DNA of 64,000 nt from the NCBI RefSeq assembly GCF_947488715.1, contig NZ_CANLAG010000006.1, positions 218,763 to 282,762 on the forward strand, read 5' to 3'. The notes below the pieces were generated by a model. It saw nothing but the letters and a program-made list of their open reading frames with translations. It did not search any database and was not told where the DNA came from. Origin of the DNA: an uncultured Tateyamaria sp. (GTDB lineage: Bacteria > Pseudomonadota > Alphaproteobacteria > Rhodobacterales > Rhodobacteraceae). Positions 36,064 to 45,980 of this stretch are shown piece by piece (positions within the stretch are counted from its first letter, which is position 1; each line of letters starts with the position of its first letter). The position numbers and the translations under genes were made by a program.

Positions 36064-37160
36064 CCGATCGGGCCGCGCACGCCACCCGTCTGACCCCGGT
36101 CAAGCAACAGGTGATCGAGGATCACACAGGCCATCATCGCCTCACCTACCGGGACGGCGCGGATGCCGACGCAGGGGTCGTGGCGACCTTTGGTGATGAT
36201 TTCAGCGGCTTCGCCCGACTTGGTGATCGTCTTGCGGGTTTGCAGGATGGAAGAGGTCGGTTTGACCGCGAAACGGACAACGATGTCCTGACCCGTGGAT
36301 ATGCCGCCAAGAATACCGCCCGCGTGGTTCGAGGAATACTCAGGCCCGTCCGGCCCCATGCTGATCTCGTCGGCGTTGAGCTCTCCGGTCAGCATGGCGG
36401 CTGACATGCCTTCGCCAATCTCGACGCCCTTGACCGCGTTGATGCTCATCATGGCTGCGGCCAGGTCGGTGTCCAGCTTGCCATAGATCGGCGCGCCGAG
36501 GCCCGCAGGCACACCCCGTGCCACCACTTCGATAACGGCACCGACGCTTGACCCGGACTTGCGCAAACCGTCCAGATAGTCGGCCCAGGTGGCGGCTGCA
36601 GCGGCATCCGGCACCCAGAACGGGTTCTGGTCGATCTGGTCCCAGTCAAAGTTTGCCCGGTCCATCTCGTGCGCGCCCATGCGGGTCATGTAGCCCTTGA
36701 TCTCGACATTGGGGGCGAGGTGTTGGAGTGCGGCGCGCGCCACACCGCTGGCCGCCACACGCGATGCAGTTTCCCGCGCTGATGAGCGGCCACCGCCACG
36801 GTAGTCGCGGATGCCGTATTTCTGCCAATAGGAAATGTCGGCGTGACCGGGGCGGAATTTCTCGACGATGTCGCCATAGTCCTTGGACCGTTGATCCGTG
36901 TTTTCGATCATCAGTTGGATGGGCGTGCCTGTCGTTTTGCCTTCGAACACGCCGGACAGGATTTTCACCGCATCGGGTTCGCGCCGCTGGGTGGTGTATT
37001 TGTTCTGGCCCGGCTTACGCTTGTCCAGCCAATGCTGGATCATCTCGGCATCCAAAGACACCCCCGGAGGGCAACCATCAACGGTGGCACCCAAGGCAGG
37101 TCCGTGGCTTTCGCCCCATGTGGTGACGCGAAAGAGATGTCCGAATGTGTTGAACGACAT
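36060..37160 (-). CDS. aroC: Chorismate synthase
   Basis: A 366-aa flavin-dependent enzyme making chorismate from EPSP, last step of the shikimate pathway. Signatures are the N-terminal [20 protein letters not shown], the central [11 protein letters not shown] segment (as [12 protein letters not shown]) and the C-terminal [15 protein letters not shown]. Length matches the family. The ATG at 37158-37160 has GGAG 6 nt upstream. FMN is its cofactor; the nearby RFN-ribH unit supplies flavin, although no direct link is implied. Confidence 0.97.
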   Translation of the reverse strand: MSFNTFGHLFRVTTWGESHGPALGATVDGCPPGVSLDAEMIQHWLDKRKPGQNKYTTQRREPDAVKILSGVFEGKTTGTPIQLMIENTDQRSKDYGDIVEKFRPGHADISYWQKYGIRDYRGGGRSSARETASRVAASGVARAALQHLAPNVEIKGYMTRMGAHEMDRANFDWDQIDQNPFWVPDAAAAATWADYLDGLRKSGSSVGAVIEVVARGVPAGLGAPIYGKLDTDLAAAMMSINAVKGVEIGEGMSAAMLTGELNADEISMGPDGPEYSSNHAGGILGGISTGQDIVVRFAVKPTSSILQTRKTITKSGEAAEIITKGRHDPCVGIRAVPVGEAMMACVILDHLLLDRGQTGGVRGPIG

Positions 37161-37217
37161 GGAATGCTCCGAAAAACCGACCAAGCGGGCATACTTGGCG
37201 CACCCCGGATTGCCAAG

Positions 37218-37412
37218 TCATTCCGACAGTCTGGCCGATATCCGAGTTCGTTTTCGGGTCGCGATGGTGGTGATGAACCCTGTGGCGCGGTCCACGGCGA
37301 TGACCAGAAATGTCGTCAGCCAGATGGGCATGTCATAATGCGTCGCAACGCCAAACAGGAAATAGATGAGCCAGATAACCGCCAGCTCCGCACACAATAT
37401 ACTCAGACGCAA
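37218..37412 (-). CDS. Small membrane protein, start unclear
   Basis: A 64-aa reading frame with one membrane segment (ELAVIWLIYFLFGVA, IWLTTFLVIAVD) and a basic end (TRKRTRISARLSE). The TTG at 37410-37412 is the only start in frame. A very strong AGGAGG lies 14 nt upstream of it, optimally placed instead for an ATG at 37418-37420 that ends after five codons in another frame (MGDCV, then TGA). So the gene may have a frameshift, use a leader peptide, or be a TTG start. Not recognised. Confidence 0.4.
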   Translation of the reverse strand: MRLSILCAELAVIWLIYFLFGVATHYDMPIWLTTFLVIAVDRATGFITTIATRKRTRISARLSE

Positions 37413-37567
37413 TCCCCCATGGGCGCCTCCTTTCTCCTGAATTTCTGAATGTAACTCCTTTTAACATAAATGGCGAAAAATGCAATGAAATTATGAATTT
37501 CGCTGCTTTGGTCACGCTGCGTCAGAACGGCGGCTTGATGGTAGGTGCGCAACCGCCTATACGGGCC

Positions 37568-37650
37568 ACACCTCGGGGTGCCTGACAGGGCTGAGATGCA
37601 CAATGCGAACCCGTTGAACCTGAACCGGTTAACACCGGCGGAGGGAAGGT
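37568..37650 (+). promoter_or_regulatory. TPP riboswitch (THI element) controlling thiBPQ
   Basis: The conserved core is visible: CGGGGTGCC, the GGCTGAGATG helix segment, ACCCGTTGAACCTGA and the 3' GGCGGAGGGAAGG. It ends about 55 bp before the thiB ATG. Binding of thiamine diphosphate should lower expression of the thiamine transporter. The element is a very good match to the known THI-box consensus. Confidence 0.93.
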
Positions 37651-37704
37651 TTGGATTGTCCCAATACCCTTATCCCGCCGCCTTCAGTCTTTTTGGAGGA
37701 CGCG

Positions 37705-38685
37705 ATGAAATATGTGACGACTTTGGCAGCCACTCTGGCAGCCACCACGGCTTTGGCCGACACACCTGTACTGACAGTTTATGCAGGTGACTACTTTACT
37801 TCGGAATGGGGTCCCGGCCCGATCATTGAGGCCGAGTTCGAAAAGGTCTGCGCATGCGACCTGGAGTGGTCGACAGGCGATCTGCTGCCCCGGCTGTTGC
37901 TTGAGGGCGAACGCACCAAGGCGGACGTGGTCATTGGCCTGACATCCGACGTGACTGCGCGCGCCCGTGCCACCAACCTTTTTGCGCCACACGGTCAGGA
38001 CAACAGCGCGCTGACCCTGCCGATCGAGTGGTCTGACGACACGTTCCTGCCGTTCAACTACGGGCACACCGCGTTCATCTACAACGAAACGACGATGGAT
38101 GCGCCGCCTGCCAGCTTTGAGGCACTGCTGGCCCTGCCTGATGACGTCAAGATCGTGATCCAGGATCCGCGCACCTCTATCTCTGGTCTGGCATTGGTGC
38201 TTTGGGTGCAGGCCGTCTACGGCGACAAATCCGCTGAGGTTTGGGAGGCGCTGTCCGACAACATTCTGACGGTGACCAAGGATTGGTCGGCATCTTATGG
38301 CCTGTTCACCGACGGTGAGGCCGACATGGTGCTGAGTTATACCACCTCGCCCGCCTACCACATGTTCGCCGAAGAGGACTTTACCAAGAAGGCGGCGATC
38401 TTCCCCGAAGGTCACTATTTCATGGTCGAGACTGTGGGCAAGATTGCAGGCACGGATCAGCCCGAGCTGGCGGATCAGTTCCTGGCCTATGTGATGTCGC
38501 GTGATTTCCAGACCATCATTCCGACCGCGAACTGGTCGTTGCCATCGGCACTGCCGCAGGCGGATTGGCCCGAAGGGTGGTCCGAGCTGCCACTGCCGGA
38601 GAAGGTGCTGTTCTACTCTGAAACTGAGGCTGCAGACCTGCAAGAAAGCGCGATCGAGACATGGCGCGCCGCGCTGAGCAAGTAA
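37705..38685 (+). CDS. thiB: Thiamine ABC transporter, substrate-binding protein
   Basis: A 326-aa periplasmic binding protein with a signal peptide ending TTALA. Body motifs VYAGDYFTSEWGPGP, DVVIGLTSDVTARA, FNYGHTAFIYNETTM and MVLSYTTSPAYH agree with TbpA/ThiB, which captures thiamine, its monophosphate and diphosphate. A GGAGGA site precedes the ATG; the upstream riboswitch confirms thiamine. thiP starts 25 bp before its stop, so the two are translationally coupled. Confidence 0.95.
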   Translation: MKYVTTLAATLAATTALADTPVLTVYAGDYFTSEWGPGPIIEAEFEKVCACDLEWSTGDLLPRLLLEGERTKADVVIGLTSDVTARARATNLFAPHGQDNSALTLPIEWSDDTFLPFNYGHTAFIYNETTMDAPPASFEALLALPDDVKIVIQDPRTSISGLALVLWVQAVYGDKSAEVWEALSDNILTVTKDWSASYGLFTDGEADMVLSYTTSPAYHMFAEEDFTKKAAIFPEGHYFMVETVGKIAGTDQPELADQFLAYVMSRDFQTIIPTANWSLPSALPQADWPEGWSELPLPEKVLFYSETEAADLQESAIETWRAALSK

Positions 38686-40217
38686 GCCCCTGGCCGGGCA
38701 TCGCTGCGACAGGGATCCTTGTCGCAGCGATATTTGCGGCCTTTGTCGCCATCGGCCTGCGGGTCGAAACAGGCACAGGGCTGCGCCTTGCGGAATGGCA
38801 GGCTGTACGCTTCACCATTTGGCAGGCGTTCTTGTCCGCGCTTTTTTCAGTTGCGCTGGCCGTGCCTGTGGCCCGTGGTCTGGCGCGACGTCGGTTTCCT
38901 GCACATGCGCTGCTAGTCACGTTGCTGGGTGCGCCATTTATTCTGCCGGTGATCGTCGCAGTGCTTGGCATCCTGGCGATTTTTGGGCGCAATGGTTGGG
39001 TCAATCTGGCGCTTGGCGCCTTGGGTTTGCCGGATGTGTCCATTTACGGCGCGCATGGCGTGATCCTCGCACACGTGTTTTTCAATATGCCTTTGGCCAC
39101 GCGCCTGATCCTGCAAGGGTGGCAGACGATACCCGGCGAACAATTCCGTTTGGCCGGACAATTGGGACTGACGCCCGGCGCCGTGTTCCGCACATTGGAA
39201 TGGCCGGTGTTGCGTCAAGTGGTGCCCGGCGCCTTTGCCTTGATCTTTGTCATTTGCCTGACGAGTTTCGCGGTTGCGCTCACCCTGGGCGGTGGCCCGC
39301 GCGCGACAACGATTGAACTCGCCATTTATCAGGCGTTTCGGTTCGACTTTGACCTCGGCCGTGCCGCGGTTCTCAGCCTGCTGCAACTGGCCGTCGCAGG
39401 GTGTGCGGCGGTGATGGCCCTGTGGATTTTGCCGCCCATCGTTTTGCAAACAGGGCGCGACCGGGTGCAGCAACGCTGGGACAGACGGACGTGGGGGCCA
39501 CGTGTCCTTGACGGTTTCTGGATCGTCGCAGCGGCCGCGTTCCTTTTGATGCCGTTGCTGGCGGTTGTGTTGGCCGGTGTACCGGGGCTGTTGCAACTGC
39601 CCGCGTCGATCTGGCCCGCCACTGGGACGTCGATCTGGGTGGCTTTGGTCAGCACTGTGCTGCTGGTCGCCCTCGCCCTGCCCATCGCCGCGTGGTTGGC
39701 ACAGACCAAGCGGGGCGGCGCAGAGACCCTGACTTTGCTCGGCCTGATCGCGTCGCCATTGATGATCGGAACGGGGTGGTTCCTGTTGATCTTCCCCTGG
39801 GCCTCGCCCGTGGCATTTGCTTTGCCTGTCACCGCGCTGGTCAACGCGATGATGGCCCTGCCCTTTGCTGTGCGCATCCTGTTGCCCGCGATGCGGCAGG
39901 TGTTTCGGGATTACGGGCGGCTGGGTCAAAGCCTTGGGCTGCGCGATGTTGCCTTTTGGCGGATCGTGTTGCTGCCGCGCCTGCGTCCGCAGATCGGCTT
40001 TGCCGCGGGACTCACTGCGGCGCTGTCTTTGGGTGACCTTGGGGTCATCGCATTGTTCGCGGACCCGGATGTCGCGACCTTGCCGCTGCAAATGTACCGC
40101 CTGATGGGCAGTTACCGGACCGAAGCGGCCGCCGGTGCTGCGGTTCTGCTGCTGATGCTGGCGTTTGGGATGTTCTGGATATGCGACATGTGGGGGCGGC
40201 GTCATGCTGAAGGTTAA
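38661..40217 (+). CDS. thiP: Thiamine ABC transporter, permease
   Basis: A 518-aa permease with two fused BPD-type transmembrane domains of about six segments each. Both halves carry EAA loops: the first near GEQFRLAGQLGLTPGAVFRT, the second near YGRLGQSLGLRDVAFWRIV. ThiP proteins have this two-domain fusion. It moves thiamine across the inner membrane with ThiB and ThiQ. The ATG at 38661 overlaps thiB by 25 bp; its stop overlaps thiQ by 14 bp. Confidence 0.95.
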   Translation: MARRAEQVSPWPGIAATGILVAAIFAAFVAIGLRVETGTGLRLAEWQAVRFTIWQAFLSALFSVALAVPVARGLARRRFPAHALLVTLLGAPFILPVIVAVLGILAIFGRNGWVNLALGALGLPDVSIYGAHGVILAHVFFNMPLATRLILQGWQTIPGEQFRLAGQLGLTPGAVFRTLEWPVLRQVVPGAFALIFVICLTSFAVALTLGGGPRATTIELAIYQAFRFDFDLGRAAVLSLLQLAVAGCAAVMALWILPPIVLQTGRDRVQQRWDRRTWGPRVLDGFWIVAAAAFLLMPLLAVVLAGVPGLLQLPASIWPATGTSIWVALVSTVLLVALALPIAAWLAQTKRGGAETLTLLGLIASPLMIGTGWFLLIFPWASPVAFALPVTALVNAMMALPFAVRILLPAMRQVFRDYGRLGQSLGLRDVAFWRIVLLPRLRPQIGFAAGLTAALSLGDLGVIALFADPDVATLPLQMYRLMGSYRTEAAAGAAVLLLMLAFGMFWICDMWGRRHAEG

Positions 40218-40896
40218 CGGACTGCGCGTCGAACAGGGCACGTTCACCCTGCACGCCACGTTCGATGTGGAGCAAGGCGCGCGGGTCGCAGTTATCGGGC
40301 CGTCGGGGGCGGGCAAGTCAACGCTGCTGGGCGCCATCGGGGGGTACGCACCCGCAACCGGTCAGGTGTTGGTTGACGGTCGTGATGTCAGCGCGGCGGC
40401 CCCCGACCAACGCGGTATGGCGATGTTGTTTCAGGACGGGAACCTGTTTCCGCATCTGACGCTGGAACAGAATGTGGGCCTGGGCATCCGCCCCGCACTC
40501 AGGCTGACCACAGCCGAACGGACCCGCGCACGTGACGCGTTGGGGCAAGTGGGGTTGGGCGACTTTGCGACCCGCAAACCCGGTGGTGTATCCGGAGGTC
40601 AACAGAGCCGCGCGGCGCTGGCGCGCGTGCTGGTTCAGGATCGCCCGCTGTTGCTGCTTGATGAACCCTTTGCCGCACTTGGGCCCGCGCTGCGTGGCGA
40701 GATGTTGGACCTGACCAGCCGTGTGGCGCGCGACGTCAACGCGACCGTTCTGATGATCACGCACGCGCCCGAAGACGCGGAACGTGCCGCCGATCAGGTG
40801 CTGTTTGTTGACAACGGTCGGGTCGACACCCCCCGGCCCGTGGCCGAGATCCTGTCCAACCCGCCCGAAGCCTTGCGAGCGTATCTAGGCCGCTGA
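40204..40896 (+). CDS. thiQ: Thiamine ABC transporter, ATP-binding protein
   Basis: A 230-aa ABC ATPase. Walker A is GPSGAGKST, the Q-loop follows at MLFQDGNLFPHLT, the signature reads VSGGQQSRAALARVL, and Walker B is LLLLDEPFAALGP with the H-loop in MITHAPED. It powers ThiP. The ATG at 40204 lies 14 bp inside thiP; an upstream in-frame extension is within thiP. It is convergent with ribH; the two genes overlap by 12 bp at their ends. Confidence 0.95.
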   Translation: MLKVNGLRVEQGTFTLHATFDVEQGARVAVIGPSGAGKSTLLGAIGGYAPATGQVLVDGRDVSAAAPDQRGMAMLFQDGNLFPHLTLEQNVGLGIRPALRLTTAERTRARDALGQVGLGDFATRKPGGVSGGQQSRAALARVLVQDRPLLLLDEPFAALGPALRGEMLDLTSRVARDVNATVLMITHAPEDAERAADQVLFVDNGRVDTPRPVAEILSNPPEALRAYLGR

Positions 40897-41325
40897 GCGC
40901 ACAGCGCGCCGTGTATCCAGGATGCCCAGCGCAGCCTGCGCCGCCTCGCGGCCCTTGGTCACAAAGTGCTCGGCATAGATGGCCGTGTGATGCGCCGTGT
41001 CCTGAAACTGGTGCGGCGTCAGCGAAACGGACAGCACCGGCACGCCGGTCTTGAGGCCGACCTGCATCAGACCGTCAACAACTGCCGCAGCCACGAAGTC
41101 ATGGCGGTAGATCCCACCATCCACCACCAAGGCGGCACAGACGACAGCGTCGTAGCGCCCCGTTTCTGCAAGCGTTTGGGCCATGAGCGGCATTTCAAAC
41201 GCGCCCGGCACGTCGAACGTGTCCACCTGTGTGGGCAGAATCAGTTCTGTGAAACCCTGATAGGCGCGGTCGACGATGTCGGCGTGCCAACGGGCTTGGA
41301 CAAAGGCAAAGCGGGTGTGTGTCAT
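40885..41325 (-). CDS. ribH: 6,7-dimethyl-8-ribityllumazine synthase
   Basis: A 146-aa lumazine synthase, which joins the ribityl-uracil amine to 3,4-dihydroxy-2-butanone 4-phosphate in riboflavin synthesis. It shows FDVPGAFEMPLMAQ, AALVVDGGIYRHDFVA and VLSVSLTPHQF; the GxxH pattern near residue 74 matches the catalytic His region. The VVDGGIYRHDF variant, with GIYRHD where most enzymes have GxTxHF, is like the RibH2-type of rhizobia. A very good AAGGAG site precedes the ATG and the RFN riboswitch lies upstream. Confidence 0.92.
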   Translation of the reverse strand: MTHTRFAFVQARWHADIVDRAYQGFTELILPTQVDTFDVPGAFEMPLMAQTLAETGRYDAVVCAALVVDGGIYRHDFVAAAVVDGLMQVGLKTGVPVLSVSLTPHQFQDTAHHTAIYAEHFVTKGREAAQAALGILDTRRAVRSAA

Positions 41326-41412
41326 GGCATATCTCCTTTAGGTTCAGACACGTCACCCAAGGCGATTGCGCACAAACGGCCTGCACCCGGATTGGGCGCA
41401 TGCCAGCCTGTG

Positions 41413-41566
41413 CGTTCTCTTTCATCCGGACTGTAACCGTCGGCTCAGGCGTCTCACCTGATCTGCTGGACCCCCGCGCGGTGCGGGGCGCTCGTGGGCT
41501 CGCGGCGTACTGATCGACAGCATCCGCATACCACCGGTGGGGAATTTCACCCCGCCCTGAGAACAC
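41413..41566 (-). promoter_or_regulatory. FMN riboswitch (RFN element) upstream of ribH
   Basis: On the minus strand the conserved pieces occur in order: GGGCGGGGTGAAATTCC, CACCGGTGGTA, CAGCAGATCAGGTGAGA, GCCGACGGTTACAGTCCG and GATGAAAGAGA. The ribH ATG is about 90 bp downstream. FMN binding should reduce ribH expression, probably by terminating or hiding the ribosome site. Confidence 0.93.
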
Positions 41567-41630
41567 CCCCAGCTTGCCAAGGCTGCGCGCCCGAGGCAAG
41601 ACGGACGTGACGTATCACAAGGCGGTCGCC

Positions 41631-42245
41631 ATGCACCCGAATCCCGTGTTCCACACCGAGACTGCAGACCGGAACCTCGCCTTTGCCCGCGAGCGGGCCT
41701 TTGGCGTTCTCGCGGTCAATGGTGCCGACGGTCCGTTGATGGCCCATGTGCCGTTTCTGATTGACGAGGATGGCGCCCATTTGCACCTGCATCTGGTGCG
41801 GTCAAACCCGATTGCGCGCGCGCTCAAGGCGCCACTACAGGCCCGGATCGCAGCCAGCGGTGCGGACGGCTATATCAGCCCGGACTGGTACGACGTGCCG
41901 GACCAGGTGCCGACCTGGAACTATGTGGCGGTCCATCTGACTGGAACGCTGGAGTTACGCCCCCAAGACGAGATGCGCGCCCTGCTGGATCGGCAGTCGG
42001 CACATTTCGAAGACCAGCTTGCGCCCAAGCCATCCTGGAAAACAGACAAGATGACGCCTGACGTCCTGGACAAGATGATGCGCCAGATTGTGCCGTGCCG
42101 GATGCGGATCGACACGGTGGACGGCACCTGGAAATTGAATCAGAACAAGCCCGATGACGTGCGCCTGCGGGCTGCAACCCACGTGGACGCCTACGGTATG
42201 GGCAGCGAAACCCGCCTGCTTGCGGCGCTGATGCGCGGGGCCTAG
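41631..42245 (+). CDS. PaiB-like FMN-binding protein
   Basis: A 204-aa protein of the PaiB/FMN-binding regulator family. Features are MHPNPVFHTETADRNLAFA, FGVLAVNGADGPLMAHVPFL, LHLHLVRSNPIARAL, WYDVPDQVPTWNYVAVHLTG and the late WKLNQNKPDDVRLRA, which match the flavin-reductase-like split barrel with FMN contacts. In Bacillus PaiB affects sporulation and protease genes; here the job is unknown. It starts divergently from the ribH riboswitch, in keeping with a flavin link. The ATG at 41631 is the first Met after the RFN region. Confidence 0.82.
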   Translation: MHPNPVFHTETADRNLAFARERAFGVLAVNGADGPLMAHVPFLIDEDGAHLHLHLVRSNPIARALKAPLQARIAASGADGYISPDWYDVPDQVPTWNYVAVHLTGTLELRPQDEMRALLDRQSAHFEDQLAPKPSWKTDKMTPDVLDKMMRQIVPCRMRIDTVDGTWKLNQNKPDDVRLRAATHVDAYGMGSETRLLAALMRGA

Positions 42246-42275
42246 GCTGCGCCGAAATCAACCCGGAGAATCGTG

Positions 42276-42881
42276 ATGAAACTGTTGGTGGCGGGGCCCA
42301 GCCCCTTTGTGCGCAAGGTACTGGTTGTTCTGCATGAAACGGATCAGGCCGGCGATGTCGAGACGGTTAAGGTGACGGCGACACCCGGCGGCACGGACGC
42401 GATGCTCAAGGCCGCGAATCCGGTTGGGAAAATCCCGGCGCTGGTCCGCGATGAGGGCACGACCATCTATGACAGCCGTGTCATTTGCCGCTATCTGGAC
42501 GACCGGCGGGGTGCTGGCCTGTATCCGGACACCAACCCGTGGGAAACGCTGGTTCTGGAGGCGACGGCAGATGCCATGATGGAAGCCGCCGTGCTGATGG
42601 TCTACGAAAAACGGTATCGCGACACGACAGAGCAATCGCCCGCATGGGTCGAGGCGCAGTGGAGCAAAGTGGAAAGTGCTCTGGATGCGCTGAACGCCCG
42701 TTGGATGAGCCACCTGTATGGACCGATGGATATCGGGCAAATCGGGGTTGGCTGCGCGCTTGGTTACCTTGATTTCCGGCATGAGGACCGAGGCTGGCGT
42801 GCCGGGCGGGATGCGCTGGCGGCGTGGTATGACACCTTTTCCGCTCGGCCATCCATGCAAGCGACGAATCCGGCAGCCTAG
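42276..42881 (+). CDS. Glutathione S-transferase-family protein
   Basis: A 201-aa GST-like protein. The thioredoxin-like N-terminal domain has GPSPFVRKVLVVLHE (with Ser near the catalytic position), NPVGKIPALV and YDSRVICRYLDD, the glutathione-binding cis-Pro and Glu/Asp-Ser pattern. The C-terminal helical domain follows. The substrate is unknown. The ATG at 42276 has a GGAGAA site; a GTG 3 nt earlier is possible. Confidence 0.85.
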   Translation: MKLLVAGPSPFVRKVLVVLHETDQAGDVETVKVTATPGGTDAMLKAANPVGKIPALVRDEGTTIYDSRVICRYLDDRRGAGLYPDTNPWETLVLEATADAMMEAAVLMVYEKRYRDTTEQSPAWVEAQWSKVESALDALNARWMSHLYGPMDIGQIGVGCALGYLDFRHEDRGWRAGRDALAAWYDTFSARPSMQATNPAA

Positions 42882-43145
42882 CAGGGCCATTTGCTCGAAC
42901 ACCGCGCGTCGTGACGTGGAAAGCACCATGATCACAGACGTGTTTGTGCGGTCGAAACGTCCGGCGCGGCGTACCGGAGTCTTATCAAGGGGTTAATCAA
43001 GCCCCCTGCGACCACGTGCGCCACTTTGTATGCTGGACGTGGGGGCATCACCCCGCTAGATAGCCCGGTGAACCAAGCCGCATTCCGTGCGGCGGGTTAT
43101 GGTATTGGCCCGTTGCGGGTCGCTTGGAAACTGGAGAAGTCCCCC

Positions 43146-43706
43146 GTGTCCCACGCAGAAGAAGAACACGAAGGCAACCGGCGCGATTTTCTGTACTACG
43201 CCACCGCTGGCGCTGGTGCGGTCACGGCCGGAGCCGCGGTTTGGCCCCTGGTCAACCAGATGAACCCATCGGCGGACGTTTTGGCGCTGTCGTCGATCCG
43301 CGTTGACGTCAGCTCGCTTGAACCCGGTTCGCAGCTGACTGTGAAATGGCTAGGCAAGCCGGTGTTTATTCGCCGCCGCTCGGAAGAAGAGATTTCTGCC
43401 GCGCGTGACGTGGCCATTTCCGATCTGCCAGACGGCATCGCACGCAACGACAACCTGGGCGACGTGCCAGCGGACGACGAAAACCGCACGCTGGACGAAG
43501 CCGGTGAATGGTTGGTGATGATGGGTGTGTGTACGCACCTCGGTTGTGTTCCGCTTGGTGACGCTGGCGACTTTGGCGGCTGGTTCTGCCCGTGCCACGG
43601 GTCCCACTACGACACCGCTGGCCGCATCCGTAAAGGCCCCGCACCGACCAACCTGCCGGTGCCTGTTGCAGAATTCGTGGACGAGACCACGATCAAACTC
43701 GGTTAA
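43146..43706 (+). CDS. petA: Ubiquinol-cytochrome c reductase Rieske iron-sulfur subunit
   Basis: A 186-aa Rieske protein of the cytochrome bc1 complex. The cluster ligands lie in CTHLGC and CPCHGSHYD, with both disulfide cysteines. The N-terminus has the twin-arginine [14 protein letters not shown] and one membrane anchor that stays uncleaved. It carries electrons from ubiquinol to cytochrome c1 on the periplasmic side. The start is a GTG at 43146 with a GGAGAAG site; the frame upstream to 43026 is not conserved. It heads petABC, which ends at a strong terminator. Confidence 0.96.
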   Translation: MSHAEEEHEGNRRDFLYYATAGAGAVTAGAAVWPLVNQMNPSADVLALSSIRVDVSSLEPGSQLTVKWLGKPVFIRRRSEEEISAARDVAISDLPDGIARNDNLGDVPADDENRTLDEAGEWLVMMGVCTHLGCVPLGDAGDFGGWFCPCHGSHYDTAGRIRKGPAPTNLPVPVAEFVDETTIKLG

Positions 43707-43721
43707 GGGAGAGAACGAACC

Positions 43722-45065
43722 ATGGGTGGAATTCCTCACGACCATTACGAACCGAAGGCGGCCTGGGAAAAGGGTCTGGCCAAGCGGTTGCCGATTGTTG
43801 GCCTGCTCTATGACACGCTGATGATCCCGACGCCTAAGAACCTGAACTGGATGTGGATCTGGGGCATCGTTCTGACATTCTGTCTGGCGCTGCAAATCAT
43901 CACCGGCATCGTGCTGGTCATGCACTACACGCCGCATGTCGACTACGCTTTTGCGTCGATCGAACACATCATGCGCAACGTGAATGGCGGCCACATGCTG
44001 CGGTACCTGCACATGAACGGCGCCTCGCTGTTCTTTGTCGCCGTTTATGCGCACATCTTCCGCGGTCTCTACTACGGGTCTTACAAGGCCCCGCGCGAGA
44101 TCACGTGGATCATTGGGATGCTGATCTATCTGCTGATGATGGGCACGGCATTTATGGGGTACGTGCTGCCTTGGGGTCAGATGTCCTTCTGGGGTGCGAC
44201 CGTGATCACCGGCCTGTTTGGTGCCATCCCGTTTGTGGGTGAGGCGCTGCAGACATGGCTGCTGGGCGGGCCTGCGGTGGACAACGCCACGCTGAACCGT
44301 TTCTTCTCGCTGCACTATCTGTTGCCCTTCGTGATTGCAGGTCTGGTGATCGTGCACATCTGGGCCTTCCACACCACGGGCAACAACAACCCAACCGGTG
44401 TCGAAGTTCGCCGTGGCAGCAAGGAAGAAGCAGAGAAAGACACTCTGCCCTTCTGGCCCTACTTCGTGATCAAGGACCTGTTTGCGCTGGCCGTGATCCT
44501 GGTGGTGTTCTTTGCCATCGTGGGCTTCATGCCGAACTACCTGGGCCACCCCGATAACTACATCGAAGCGAACCCGCTGGCGACGCCCGCGCACATCGTT
44601 CCTGAATGGTACTTCCTGCCGTTCTACGCGATCCTGCGTGCCTTTACCGCTGACGTCTGGGTGGTGATCATCGCCGAGACACTGACCGGCGGTATCATCG
44701 ACGCCAAGTTCTTTGGCGTGGTTGCGATGTTTGGTGCGATTGCCGTGATGGCGCTGGCGCCATGGCTCGACACCTCGTCGGTCCGCTCGGCACGCTACCG
44801 TCCGATGCTGAAGTGGTGGTTCTGGCTGCTGGTCGTCGACTTCTTTGCCCTGATGTGGCTGGGTGCGATGCCTGCGGAAGAGCCGTTTGCGTCGCTGTCG
44901 CTGATCGCCTCGGCCTACTGGTTCGCCTACTTCCTGGTCATCCTGCCGCTGTTGGGTGTGATCGAGAAACCGGACGCGACGCCTGCGACCATCGAAGAAG
45001 ACTTTGCCGCACATTACGGTGGTGACGATGCGGGTGCTGCCCCATCCTCGCAACCCGCGGAATAA
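43722..45065 (+). CDS. petB: Cytochrome b of the bc1 complex
   Basis: A 447-aa, eight-helix membrane protein that holds hemes bL and bH and both quinone sites. Key pieces are [13 protein letters not shown] sequence ([14 protein letters not shown]), [18 protein letters not shown] with paired heme His residues, [17 protein letters not shown], and the quinol-oxidation motif [13 protein letters not shown]. Length is normal. A GGGAGAG site precedes the ATG, 15 bp after petA. Confidence 0.97.
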   Translation: MGGIPHDHYEPKAAWEKGLAKRLPIVGLLYDTLMIPTPKNLNWMWIWGIVLTFCLALQIITGIVLVMHYTPHVDYAFASIEHIMRNVNGGHMLRYLHMNGASLFFVAVYAHIFRGLYYGSYKAPREITWIIGMLIYLLMMGTAFMGYVLPWGQMSFWGATVITGLFGAIPFVGEALQTWLLGGPAVDNATLNRFFSLHYLLPFVIAGLVIVHIWAFHTTGNNNPTGVEVRRGSKEEAEKDTLPFWPYFVIKDLFALAVILVVFFAIVGFMPNYLGHPDNYIEANPLATPAHIVPEWYFLPFYAILRAFTADVWVVIIAETLTGGIIDAKFFGVVAMFGAIAVMALAPWLDTSSVRSARYRPMLKWWFWLLVVDFFALMWLGAMPAEEPFASLSLIASAYWFAYFLVILPLLGVIEKPDATPATIEEDFAAHYGGDDAGAAPSSQPAE

Positions 45066-45078
45066 GGAGAGACTGCAG

Positions 45079-45867
45079 ATGTTCAAGAAACTTGCAGCAA
45101 GTGCGGTGGCAGCAGTGATGCTGACCACCGGAGCCTTCGCCGCTGGTGGTGCTGGCGGTCATGTGGAAAACATCGACTTTTCCTTTGACGGCCCGTTCGG
45201 CTCTTATGATCAGAACCAGTTGCAGCGCGGCCTGCAGATCTACACCGAGATCTGTGCTGCCTGCCACGGCCTGCAATATGTGCCGATCCGCACCTTGGCA
45301 GATGAGGGCGGTCCAAACCTGCCTGATGACCAGGTGCGCGCCTATGCCGAGTTCTATGAGGTCTTTGACCCGGAGCTGGACGACTTCCGTCCTGCCACGG
45401 AGAATGACCATTTTCCCGGCAGTAACCTGGAAAACGCGCCCGACCTGACCATGATGGCCAAGGCACGTGCCGGCTTCCATGGCCCCTACGGCCTGGGGAT
45501 CAATCAATTGCTCAAAGGCATGGGTGGTCCCGAGTACATTGCGGCGCTGCTGCAAGGGTACACAGGCGAGGAAAAAGAAGAAGCGGGTGCCGTTCTGTAT
45601 GAGAACACGATCTTCCCCGGTGGTTGGATCGCAATGGCACCGCCGCTTTACGGTGAGGATCTGGACTTTGCGGACGGTCACGCGAACGATCTGCACCATT
45701 TGTCCGAAGACGTGTCTGCGTTTCTGATGTGGACGGCGGAACCCAAGCTGATGGCCCGGAAGCAAGCTGGCTTTGTCGGCGTGGTGTTCCTGACCATTCT
45801 GTCGGTGCTGCTGTACCTGACGAACAAGCGTCTGTGGGCGCCGGTCAAGGCGCGTTACAAGAAGTAA
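45079..45867 (+). CDS. petC: Cytochrome c1 of the bc1 complex
   Basis: A 262-aa membrane-anchored c-type cytochrome. It has a signal peptide ([20 protein letters not shown]), the heme motif CAACH, an axial Met in [12 protein letters not shown] and a C-terminal anchor [18 protein letters not shown]. It receives electrons from the Rieske subunit and passes them to soluble cytochrome c. A GGAGAGA site precedes the ATG at 45079, 13 bp after petB. The terminator at 45891-45917 ends the operon. Confidence 0.97.
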   Translation: MFKKLAASAVAAVMLTTGAFAAGGAGGHVENIDFSFDGPFGSYDQNQLQRGLQIYTEICAACHGLQYVPIRTLADEGGPNLPDDQVRAYAEFYEVFDPELDDFRPATENDHFPGSNLENAPDLTMMAKARAGFHGPYGLGINQLLKGMGGPEYIAALLQGYTGEEKEEAGAVLYENTIFPGGWIAMAPPLYGEDLDFADGHANDLHHLSEDVSAFLMWTAEPKLMARKQAGFVGVVFLTILSVLLYLTNKRLWAPVKARYKK

Positions 45868-45890
45868 CGACCTCTACATAGACATTTGGA

Positions 45891-45917
45891 AAGCCCCGCC
45901 TTTTGGCGGGGTTTTTC
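45891..45917 (+). terminator. Rho-independent terminator of petABC
   Basis: A perfect 7-bp stem CCCCGCC/GGCGGGG with a TTTT loop, then TTTTT. It lies 27 bp after the petC stop. Further small hairpins (such as GTCGCG-TAC-CGCGAC) follow in the gap before mtaB. Confidence 0.93.
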
Positions 45918-45980
45918 GTTTGGGGCTCTGCCCCCGTCGCGTACCGCGACGCCCCCGAGGTATTTCAGGCGAAAGGAAGG

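Noticed and set aside
38913..40337. 474-aa open frame antisense to thiP
   Set aside because: Gln/Arg-rich shadow; the plus strand is a complete permease.
43350..45128. 592-aa open frame antisense to petA and petB
   Set aside because: His/Arg-rich antisense shadow of two well-defined genes.
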